7,163 bases of DNA. Origin: Acidobacteriota bacterium. Lineage in GTDB: Bacteria; Acidobacteriota; Terriglobia; UBA7540. The notes below the pieces were generated by a model. The model did no database searches. It was not told the DNA's origin and worked only from the letters and a program-made list of their open reading frames with translations. The position numbers and the translations under genes were made by a program. Position 1 is the first letter of the stretch. Each line of letters begins with the position of its first letter. This document shows, piece after piece, positions 1 to 4,729 of this stretch. The DNA is taken from NCBI GenBank assembly GCA_003165615.1, contig PLWR01000596.1, positions 1-7,163 on the forward strand, given 5' to 3'.

Positions 1-126
1 ACCGGAGTGAAATACATACCCCCCAGTGGAGAATTGCTGTCCGCGGTTTTGCCCTGAGGGCGGCGGAACCTAGCGTTGATTCCAACGGCGCTTTTGGCCA
101 TGCTCTCAGGGGCGCCGAACCAACCC

Positions 127-134
127 GGAGGAGG
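127..134 (+). promoter_or_regulatory. Ribosome binding site that sets the start of the first small exported protein
   Basis: GGAGGAGG lies 7 nt before the ATG at 142. The reading frame is open back to a TTG at 76, but that longer start has no comparable site and would put 22 residues ahead of a perfectly formed signal peptide. The site therefore supports the ATG at 142. Confidence 0.85.
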
Positions 135-141
135 AATTCAA

Positions 142-453
142 ATGAAGAAGATAGTGCTGCTGACTTTTGCGGTCCTGGTATTTGGCAGTTTATCCTTTGC
201 GGGATCCAAAACCATCACCGGGGTTGTGAGTGACTCGCATTGCGGGGCGAAACACTCGGCCGCTGGAAACGCGGATTGCATCGAACATTGCGTTGCCGGT
301 GGAGCGTCGTACATCCTCGTATCGGATGGAAAAATCTACCAGCTTGATGCCCAGGACAAGTTCAAGGGATTGGGTGGTAAAGAGGTCACCGTGACCGGCA
401 AGTTCAAAGGTGACACCATCACGGTCAAGAGTGTGGCAGAGAAGACGAGCTAG
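142..453 (+). CDS. Small exported cysteine-motif protein, paralogue 1 (DUF5818-like)
   Basis: This is a 103-residue protein of unknown function. Residues 1-20 are a typical signal peptide (MKK, then a hydrophobic stretch ending LSFA), so it is probably secreted or periplasmic. The mature part has an SHCGAKH motif (C34, H38), then C46 and C50 in a DCxxxC arrangement, then GASYIL and GKIYQL. It ends in a beta-rich GKxVxVTGxxxGDTIxVxS segment that resembles the closing strands of a small OB-like barrel (inference). The three cysteines plus histidine could bind a metal or haem or form disulfides; nothing in the sequence decides this. The start is set by the GGAGGAGG site at 127-134. A close paralogue follows at 720-1052, and a terminator at 483-520 shows this gene is transcribed separately. 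The family link to DUF5818 is from memory and unchecked. Confidence 0.85.
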   Translation: MKKIVLLTFAVLVFGSLSFAGSKTITGVVSDSHCGAKHSAAGNADCIEHCVAGGASYILVSDGKIYQLDAQDKFKGLGGKEVTVTGKFKGDTITVKSVAEKTS

Positions 454-482
454 CTCTCGACCCTTTAATAACGAACACTGAG

Positions 483-520
483 CGGCCACTCGCGACCAGG
501 CGAGTGGCCGTTTGTCTTTT
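483..520 (+). terminator. Intrinsic terminator after the first small exported protein
   Basis: A perfect 11-bp stem (483-493 with 500-510, CGGCCACTCGC pairing with GCGAGTGGCCG) closes a 6-nt loop. It is followed directly by TTTGTCTTTT. It lies 30 nt after the stop codon at 451-453, the classic position for a Rho-independent terminator. Confidence 0.88.
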
Positions 521-589
521 GGGAATCAGCCTTCGCATAAGCGTTGGGGGAAGCGGGGCGCCGACCTTGGGCCATATGTTTTCAAACGA

Positions 590-618
590 TTGAGTAACCA
601 CACGCTCTCCAATAACAT
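590..618 (+). promoter_or_regulatory. Possible sigma70-type promoter for the second small exported protein
   Basis: TTGAGT (590-595) and TAACAT (613-618) are separated by 17 bp, and each matches the consensus at 4 of 6 positions. Transcription would start near 625, leaving a leader of about 95 nt before the ATG at 720. A separate promoter is expected because the preceding gene ends in a terminator. The match is weak and could be chance. Confidence 0.35.
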
Positions 619-719
619 CTAAACCGTGTGTGAAGCCGCCACGATCCAGACGGCGAGCACCATAGGGCAATGTGCAGTTCGGCTTAGTATCAGGAAAACC
701 AAAGGTTGCGGAGGTTGGC

Positions 720-1052
720 ATGAAGCGATTCACTTTTCTCGTCCTGGGATTGCTACTGGCAACGGGCCTCAGCTTTGCTGCCCCGGGCAAAGACCCCGCC
801 AGGACTTATGTGGGGAGCATTGGTGATTCCATGTGTGGCGCCAAGCACATGATGCCCGGCGAGAGTGACAAGGATTGCACCCTGGGATGCGTAAAAGAAG
901 GAGCCAAATACATTCTCATCGATCCCAGCGGGAAGATTTATCAACTCAGCGACCAGAAAAAGCCCGAGCCGTTTGCGGGCGCCAAGGTGAAGGTTACGGG
1001 CACACTCAGCGGCGACACCATTGCGGTGGACTCCATCGTCGCGGCAAATTAA
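720..1052 (+). CDS. Small exported cysteine-motif protein, paralogue 2 (DUF5818-like)
   Basis: This 110-residue protein is of unknown function and clearly homologous to the product of 142-453. Residues 1-21 form a signal peptide (MKR, leucine-rich core, LSFAA). The mature part repeats the same landmarks in order: DSMCGAKH (C39, H43), DCTLGC (C53, C57), GAKYIL, GKIYQL, and a terminal VKVTGxxxGDTIAVDSI. The spacing between the first and second cysteine is 13 here and 11 in paralogue 1, so that loop is variable while the cysteines are kept. GGAGG at 710-714, 5 nt before the ATG, fixes the start; the frame runs back to 672 without a better site. A role in binding a metal or redox partner outside the cytoplasm is possible but unproven. 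Tandem duplication is the simplest origin. Confidence 0.85.
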   Translation: MKRFTFLVLGLLLATGLSFAAPGKDPARTYVGSIGDSMCGAKHMMPGESDKDCTLGCVKEGAKYILIDPSGKIYQLSDQKKPEPFAGAKVKVTGTLSGDTIAVDSIVAAN

Positions 1053-1083
1053 CAGGTTGGGGAAACAGGCCCGGGGCACCGCG

Positions 1084-1149
1084 GTAGCGCCGGCTTCCAG
1101 CCGGCAGCCCCTTTAGGTTCATCAAAGGCCGGCAAGATGCCGGCGCTAC
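1084..1149. repeat. Inverted pair of GTAG-headed REP-like hairpins (BIME-like)
   Basis: Two 22-nt elements face each other. The first (1084-1105, plus) reads GTAG-C-GCCGGC, five bases TTCCA, GCCGGC. The second (1128-1149, minus) reads GTAG-C-GCCGGC, five bases ATCTT, GCCGGC. Each folds on itself by a 6-bp GCCGGC stem, and the two also pair with each other through 11 outer bases (1084-1094 with 1139-1149). A GTAG tetranucleotide ahead of a palindrome is the known signature of REP sequences mobilised by RAYT (TnpA-REP) transposases, and head-to-head pairs are BIMEs. No RAYT gene is present here. The pair may also slow transcription leaving the gene that ends at 1052, but there is no T tract. 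Confidence 0.75.
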
Positions 1150-1219
1150 AGCAGGCGTTGCCGGCAGACGCTCAAAGTTGACGTGCGCGATGAGCTCAGC
1201 AGGAAATTGAAATATCCGC

Positions 1220-1225
1220 TATAAT
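1220..1225 (+). promoter_or_regulatory. Possible -10 box (TATAAT) ahead of the 47-residue small ORF
   Basis: A perfect TATAAT lies 39 nt before the ATG at 1265. Transcription from it would begin near 1232 and give a short leader. I see no matching -35 at 16-18 bp (the bases at 1197-1202 are CAGCAG), and the TTGACG at 1178-1183 is 36 bp away. The call rests on the -10 box alone. Confidence 0.35.
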
Positions 1226-1264
1226 TATGGTGACGAGTCATACTGAGAGGATAAAAAAGGATTT

Positions 1265-1408
1265 ATGGATACAGAGAAGACCACGCCCGAAAGCAAGGAA
1301 TGGACAGTCCGCCGGGTGGGAACAGTAACATTCGCAATCTCCAAGCCCAAGAGAAGTCCGCGCAAGCTGCGCCAGATGCGCCTTAAGAACCGCCGGCGAG
1401 CGCGCTAA
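1265..1408 (+). CDS. Unassigned very basic small protein (47 residues)
   Basis: I do not recognise this protein. It begins at ATG 1265, ends at TAA 1406-1408, and has an AAAAAGG purine run ending 4 nt before the start plus a TATAAT box 39 nt upstream. The N-terminal third is mixed (acidic and polar, with W13). The middle is short and beta-like (VRRVGTVTFAI, residues 15-25). Residues 27-47 are extremely rich in Lys and Arg and end in RRRAR, with only hydrophobic L35, M38 and L40 between. Such tails usually bind nucleic acid or the ribosome, so an RNA-associated role is a guess from composition only. No signal peptide or membrane segment is visible. It could instead be a chance ORF, but the combination of -10 box, ribosome site and defined length argues for a real gene. 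Confidence 0.5.
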   Translation: MDTEKTTPESKEWTVRRVGTVTFAISKPKRSPRKLRQMRLKNRRRAR

Positions 1409-1507
1409 GCGGCGATGGGCCACAATAGTCGGAACCCAAAAATTCAAACCACGGGTTGATCGCGGGGCGTGGCGATTTCCATTTCGCCGAGGGATGAGTT
1501 TTATTGA

Positions 1508-1795
1508 ATGGTCCAGGCCCCGCGCGTCTTGACAGGAGCAGGGACCCACAGGGCGGATTCACTAAACTTCAATAATTGTCCCGACGAAGTCACCAGCGCA
1601 AGGTTGCCGCGGTTACTGGTCGAGAAGGGCCACCATGAAGTTTGGCCCCTCCTGGGTGGATTGAATGGGTGGGTGGAGCTTGGTTACCCCACCGAATCGG
1701 CGGTCGGAGACCGCCGCTGCAGCGTGATTTTTCACAGCTTCTCCCCGACGGGCCGGCCATACAACTCTTGGCGGCAGAAAAGACTCTATCAATAA
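1508..1795 (+). pseudogene. Remnant of a rhodanese-like gene, C-terminal third only
   Basis: An open frame of 95 codons carries a recognisable end of a rhodanese (sulfurtransferase) domain at residues 24-63: CPDEVTSAR, then LLVEKG, then PLLGGLNGW, then GYPTE. In intact relatives the active-site loop reads roughly YCxCPxE, with the first cysteine catalytic. Here the matching residues are F21, N22, N23, C24, so the catalytic cysteine appears to be asparagine. The frame is blocked by TGA at 1505-1507, and the preceding 20 residues do not resemble a rhodanese N-terminus (no DxR or GHIPGA part in any frame that I can find). Homology stops at E63 (codon 1694-1696), and a REP-like hairpin begins at 1698, so the tail to the TAA at 1793-1795 is repeat-derived. 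There is no good ribosome binding site. It is most likely a dead fragment. Confidence 0.65.
1698..1720 (-). repeat. Second type of REP-like hairpin
   Basis: On the minus strand this reads GCAG-C-GGCGGTC, loop TCC, GACCGCC, forming an 8-bp perfect stem (1698-1705 with 1709-1716) with a 3-nt loop. The head GCAG differs by one base from the GTAG head of the pair at 1084-1149, and the architecture (head, one C, stem) is the same. The stem sequence differs, so this would be another REP class. It sits directly at the point where rhodanese homology ends. Confidence 0.55.
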
Positions 1796-1843
1796 GAATC
1801 TTCCGCAGGTTTTGGAAGTGCGAGCAATAACGGGTATCCCGCG

Positions 1844-3259
1844 ATGAAATCAGATTTCAAACTTGGCAAAAGAATTGTGATGGGAGTCGTCCTGCTGGTG
1901 CTGGCCGGCTTGATCAGTTTGGCCAACGCCCCCGCGGATTCACCGCTGTCGAAGGACGACATCACCCTGCTTCTGCTGGGAAGCTCACCCAGTAGCAAGA
2001 TCATTCAAATGGTTGAGCAGCGTGGCGTGGACTTCCCAATGAATCCGGACCTGGCCAAGACGTTCCACGACCAGGGCGCCAGCGACGATTTGATTGACGC
2101 TTTGCGCAAGGCGGGAAATAAGGCGACGGCAAAGGCCAGCGCGCCTGCCCCTGCTCCCGCATCGCAACCGTCGCCCCCGGCAGCGGCCAATCCCAACCCC
2201 TCTCCCGCTCCGGAACCCTCACCCGAGGGTAAACCCAATGCTCCGGACGCCCCGGAACCCCGGGCGACGGAAGCTCCGCCGGCTGCTCCCTCGGCGCCCG
2301 TTGCCCCCACGATGCGTGAGTCGTCACCCTCTTCCGATGAGCCCGTACTGCACACACGGCATTCCGCTGCCCCGGAAGCGGCGCCGGCGGAGAGCGCTCC
2401 TTCCCCTGCGCCCGCCGCACCGAGCCTGGGGTCATCCTCCGAGCCGGTTATGCATGAAGCTGCCAAGAAGGAAGCTCCGCCGGTGACTCCCGCTACCGCG
2501 AGCGCCCCGGGTCTGAAGGATCCCGACGCGCAAGGAATCCAGCACATCATCCAGGAATTTGCCGCCAAGGAGAAGGTCTTTCGCGAGGCCCGCAACAATT
2601 ACACTTACCACCAGATCAACAAGGTTCAGGAACTCGGCGCAGAGAATGAAATTGTGGGGACCTTTGAGCAGGAGTGGGACATCCTCTATGACGACGCCGG
2701 CAAGCGCATCGAGAAGGTCACCTACGCGCCTTTGAACACGCTGAAGGGATTGATTGTCACCAAGGAGGACATGGAAGGCTTTCGCAATATTCAGCCCTTT
2801 GTCCTCACCACCGACGAGTTGCCGGAGTACGACATCAAGTATCTGGGCCACGTCAAGGTGGACCAGATTACCGCGTACGTGTTCTCCATCCGGCCCAAGG
2901 AGATGGAGAAGAACCACCAATATTTCCAGGGTGAAGTGTGGGTTGACGATCGGGACTTGCAGATTGTCAAGAGCAACGGCAAGCAGGTGCCCCAAGCCAA
3001 GATGAGCCACGGGCAGGAAAACCTGTTCCCGCGGTTTACCACCTGGCGCGAGCAGGTGGATGGTAAGTTCTGGTTTCCCACTTACACCATGGCCGACGAT
3101 ACCCTCTACTTTTCCCAGGGCCCGCCTGTCCACATGAAGGAAGTTGTTCGCTACACCGACTACAAGCAGTTCAAGTCGGGCGTGCGTATCCTGACGGTGG
3201 AATCGGTTGATAAACAGAAGGATCAAACAACCCCGGCGGCCACTCCGCCGAAAAAGTAA
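1844..3259 (+). CDS. Secreted two-domain protein: small helical domain, Ala/Pro linker, LolA-like C-terminal domain
   Basis: This 471-residue protein has no assigned function. Residues 1-29 are a signal peptide (KLGKR, hydrophobic core, SLANA). Residues 34-91 form a small helical unit (LSKDDITLLL, VEQRGVDF, DQGASDDLIDALRKAG) of a kind found singly or repeated in other exported proteins. Residues 96 to about 220 are a disordered Ala/Pro/Ser linker that contains two related motifs, SSDEPVLH and SSSEPVMH. The rest (about 226-460) looks like the outer-membrane lipoprotein-sorting (LolA/LolB-like) fold, with GEVWVDDRDLQIVKSNGK as its most typical stretch, then FWFPTYT. It may bind a lipid or hydrophobic ligand in the periplasm (inference). 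It lacks a lipobox cysteine. The ATG at 1844 has no clear ribosome binding site; ATG 1880 is an alternative but would drop the positively charged start of the signal peptide. trmJ follows after 32 nt. Confidence 0.82.
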   Translation: MKSDFKLGKRIVMGVVLLVLAGLISLANAPADSPLSKDDITLLLLGSSPSSKIIQMVEQRGVDFPMNPDLAKTFHDQGASDDLIDALRKAGNKATAKASAPAPAPASQPSPPAAANPNPSPAPEPSPEGKPNAPDAPEPRATEAPPAAPSAPVAPTMRESSPSSDEPVLHTRHSAAPEAAPAESAPSPAPAAPSLGSSSEPVMHEAAKKEAPPVTPATASAPGLKDPDAQGIQHIIQEFAAKEKVFREARNNYTYHQINKVQELGAENEIVGTFEQEWDILYDDAGKRIEKVTYAPLNTLKGLIVTKEDMEGFRNIQPFVLTTDELPEYDIKYLGHVKVDQITAYVFSIRPKEMEKNHQYFQGEVWVDDRDLQIVKSNGKQVPQAKMSHGQENLFPRFTTWREQVDGKFWFPTYTMADDTLYFSQGPPVHMKEVVRYTDYKQFKSGVRILTVESVDKQKDQTTPAATPPKK

Positions 3260-3275
3260 GCGCGGGCTGACACTC

Positions 3276-3284
3276 TGTTACAAT
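3276..3284 (+). promoter_or_regulatory. Possible extended -10 promoter giving a leaderless trmJ transcript
   Basis: TGTTACAAT at 3276-3284 is an extended -10 element (TGn followed by TACAAT, 5 of 6 to consensus). The ATG of trmJ begins at 3292, just where transcription from this box would start. No Shine-Dalgarno site precedes that ATG. Both facts fit a leaderless mRNA. No -35 is recognisable, as is usual for extended -10 promoters. Confidence 0.45.
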
Positions 3285-3291
3285 TCCTTCC

Positions 3292-4065
3292 ATGAAGCCC
3301 CTTAAATTGAATTGGCGCATGGTGCTGATGCGCCCGCGCAATCCCTTGAACATCGGGGCGGCAGCGCGGGCGTGGGCGAATTTCGGCTTGCTGGATATGG
3401 CGGTTGTTGCCCCTTTTGAACCCACATGGCACGAGGCGCACACGGCGGCGGTAGGCGCAGGGCCGGTGATCGCTTCGGCGCGTGCGGTGCCCACCCTTGC
3501 TGACGCCATGGGCGACGCAACGGTGGTAATCGGCACCACCACCGGCTCCCGTCGCCATCTTGGCCGCGAGATACTGCCACTGCCGGAACTGGCCGCCTGG
3601 CTGCGCCGACGCCGAGCCCGCGGAAAAGCCGTCCTGCTTTTCGGCTCAGAGAAGACCGGCCTTTCCAACGAAGATATGAGTCATTGCCACACGCTGGTGC
3701 GGATTCCCACGACGCCGGATTGCCCTTCCATGAACCTGGGGCAGGCGGTAGCGGTCTGCGCGTATGAATTGGTCCGCGCCGGCATCGTCTCGTTGCCGCC
3801 CGCCGAGGTAACCGTGCATCGCTCAGAACCCGCCAACCAGCAGGCGCTCGATCACATTTTTGCGCACGCTGTCCAGCTCCTGGAGGCATCGGGGTATTTC
3901 CACCCCAAAAGCCGGGCAGCCATGCTGATGAAGCTGCGCCGCACCTTGCTCGATTTGAACCTCACGTGCAACGATGTCCGAGTCCTGGGCGGAGTACTCT
4001 CCCAGGTGGAATGGAAGCTGGAGTCAGAAGGCGGGACACGGGACACGGTAGACGGGAAACGATAG
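3292..4065 (+). CDS. trmJ: tRNA (cytidine/uridine-32-2'-O)-methyltransferase, TrmJ-type SPOUT enzyme
   Basis: This 257-residue enzyme should methylate the ribose of nucleotide 32 in the tRNA anticodon loop using S-adenosylmethionine. The three SpoU/TrmH motifs are all visible: RPRNPLNIGAAAR (14-26), VLLFGSEKTGLSNEDM (114-129) and IPTTPDCPSMNLGQAV (138-153). The last two form the trefoil knot and cofactor site, and the catalytic arginine is R26 by comparison with the family. Residues about 170-245 match the extra C-terminal domain that distinguishes TrmJ from TrmH/TrmL (FHPKSRAAMLMKLRRTL, LGGVLSQVEWKL). E. coli TrmJ is 246 residues. Residues 247-257 are encoded by a heptamer array (4033-4065), so this tail is probably not functional. 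There is no Shine-Dalgarno site; translation may be leaderless or coupled to the gene 32 nt upstream. A generic TrmH-family RNA methyltransferase is the fallback. Confidence 0.9.
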   Translation: MKPLKLNWRMVLMRPRNPLNIGAAARAWANFGLLDMAVVAPFEPTWHEAHTAAVGAGPVIASARAVPTLADAMGDATVVIGTTTGSRRHLGREILPLPELAAWLRRRRARGKAVLLFGSEKTGLSNEDMSHCHTLVRIPTTPDCPSMNLGQAVAVCAYELVRAGIVSLPPAEVTVHRSEPANQQALDHIFAHAVQLLEASGYFHPKSRAAMLMKLRRTLLDLNLTCNDVRVLGGVLSQVEWKLESEGGTRDTVDGKR

Positions 4066-4067
4066 GC
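4033..4067. repeat. Heptamer array, GGGACAC type, across the trmJ stop codon
   Basis: Five units follow in exact 7-bp register: two perfect GGGACAC (4033-4046), then GGTAGAC, GGGAAAC and the degenerate GATAGGC. They encode the last residues of TrmJ and its stop (4063-4065). An inverted unit, GTGTCCC, stands at 4108-4114. It belongs to the same kind of array as those at 4544-4729 and 5691-5852. Confidence 0.65.
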
Positions 4068-4121
4068 GCAGGCGGGGTAAGAAAACCACATCGCCACCCT
4101 GCACCCCGTGTCCCGTTTTTT
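4038..4121 (+). terminator. Possible terminator after trmJ built from facing heptamers
   Basis: ACGGGACACGG at 4038-4048 is a perfect 11-bp complement of CCGTGTCCCGT at 4106-4116, and the second arm runs into TTTTTT (4116-4121). The loop is 57 nt, far longer than in ordinary terminators, and a shifted pairing (4032-4042 with 4105-4115) competes. The T run overlaps the -35 box of the next promoter. Confidence 0.4.
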
Positions 4122-4148
4122 GACCGTAGCGCCGCCGGGCGTTATAAT
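4120..4148 (+). promoter_or_regulatory. Strong sigma70-type promoter for the FmdB-like gene
   Basis: TTGACC (4120-4125, 5 of 6) and a perfect TATAAT (4143-4148) are separated by exactly 17 bp. Transcription should begin near 4155, giving a leader of about 25 nt. Because it lies downstream of the upstream in-frame start at 4108, it supports the TTG at 4180 as the true start. Confidence 0.82.
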
Positions 4149-4179
4149 TAATTGGGATTTCATCAACAGGGAGGCTTGC

Positions 4180-4533
4180 TTGCCGCTTTACGAGTACGAG
4201 TGCAGGAAATGCGGGCGAAGGATGGAGAAAATCCGCAAATTCTCCGATCCGCCTCTGACGAAGTGTGAAAACTGCGGAGGGAAACTCGAGCAATTGCTCT
4301 CATCGCCAGCCATCCGGTTCAAGGGATCGGGTTGGTACATCAACGATTACGCGAAGAAATCGTCCCCTCCCAGCAGCAGTTCGTCTGGCGATTCTTCCCC
4401 CTCATCGGAAAAGAAGGAAAAGGCAGAGGCCAAGGCGGATGTGAAGTCAGAGGCAATGTCAGAGATGAAATCAGAGACCAAGGATTCCAGCAAGTCGAGT
4501 AAACCTGCCAAGACCAGTTCCAGCAAGGAGTAA
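4180..4533 (+). CDS. FmdB-type zinc-ribbon protein with a Ser/Lys/Glu-rich tail
   Basis: This 117-residue cytoplasmic protein starts with MPLYEYEC, the standard beginning of the FmdB regulatory-protein family (zinc ribbon, CxxC_CXXC_SSSS class). Two zinc knuckles are present, C8-x2-C11 and C29-x2-C32, followed by the usual LLSSPAIRFKGSGWYINDY (39-57). Family members are named after a putative regulator of formamidase, but their real role is unsettled. Residues 58-117 are a low-complexity, probably disordered tail of Ser, Lys, Glu and Pro, as is common in the family. The TTG at 4180 is chosen because it begins the canonical N-terminus, has AGGGAGG at 4168-4174 (5 nt spacing), and lies downstream of the promoter at 4120-4148. 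The frame also runs back to 4108, but that part contains the promoter. galU is convergent. Confidence 0.9.
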   Translation: MPLYEYECRKCGRRMEKIRKFSDPPLTKCENCGGKLEQLLSSPAIRFKGSGWYINDYAKKSSPPSSSSSGDSSPSSEKKEKAEAKADVKSEAMSEMKSETKDSSKSSKPAKTSSSKE

Positions 4534-4542
4534 GAACAGGCG

Positions 4543-4568
4543 CCAGGTGTCAGGTTCCAGACACCTGG
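4543..4568. repeat. Hairpin made of heptamers between fmdB and galU
   Basis: CCAGGTGTC (4543-4551) pairs perfectly with GACACCTGG (4560-4568) around an 8-nt loop. The bases also read as 7-bp units (CAGGTGT at 4544, CAGGTTC at 4551, CAGACAC at 4558, CTGGACT at 4565). It starts 10 nt after the fmdB stop and could end that transcript, but no T run follows, so I call it a repeat and not a terminator. Confidence 0.6.
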
Positions 4569-4680
4569 ACTTACAGATGTTAGATAGCGAAATAACTTTC
4601 ATCTTCTGGAGCGGCGCAGGTTGTCACGCTATTTTGCCAACCTCGATGCGTGCCAAGTTTAACGAAGAACCGCCGATATC

Positions 4681-4729
4681 CCAATCCCTGACACCTGACA
4701 CCCGAAATCTCCCACCCGACACCTAAATA
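4681..4729. repeat. Heptamer array, CTGACAC type, at the galU 3' end
   Basis: Two perfect CTGACAC units (4688-4701) are followed in 7-bp register by CCGAAAT, CTCCCAC, CCGACAC (4716-4722) and CTAAATA (4723-4729). The last unit supplies the galU stop codon (CTA at 4723-4725 read on the minus strand). CCTGACACCTG at 4687-4697 is the perfect reverse complement of CAGGTGTCAGG at 4544-4554. Confidence 0.6.

Noticed and set aside
1084..1149. Intrinsic terminator for the gene ending at 1052
   Set aside because: Strong stems are present but there is no T run after 1149. REP-like architecture with GTAG heads explains the structure better.
1178..1225. TTGACG with TATAAT as one promoter
   Set aside because: The boxes are 36 bp apart, about twice the allowed spacing; only the -10 box is retained as a weak call.
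1831..1841. Small hairpin CGGG-TAT-CCCG just before the ATG at 1844, as a translation control element
   Set aside because: A 4-bp stem is expected by chance in GC-rich DNA, and there is no ribosome site for it to hide.
2005..2598. Long minus-strand ORF (197 codons) over the secreted protein gene
   Set aside because: It is the antisense shadow of the Ala/Pro-rich linker. Its Gly/Ala composition follows from GC-rich codons, and the plus strand has a signal peptide and a recognisable domain.
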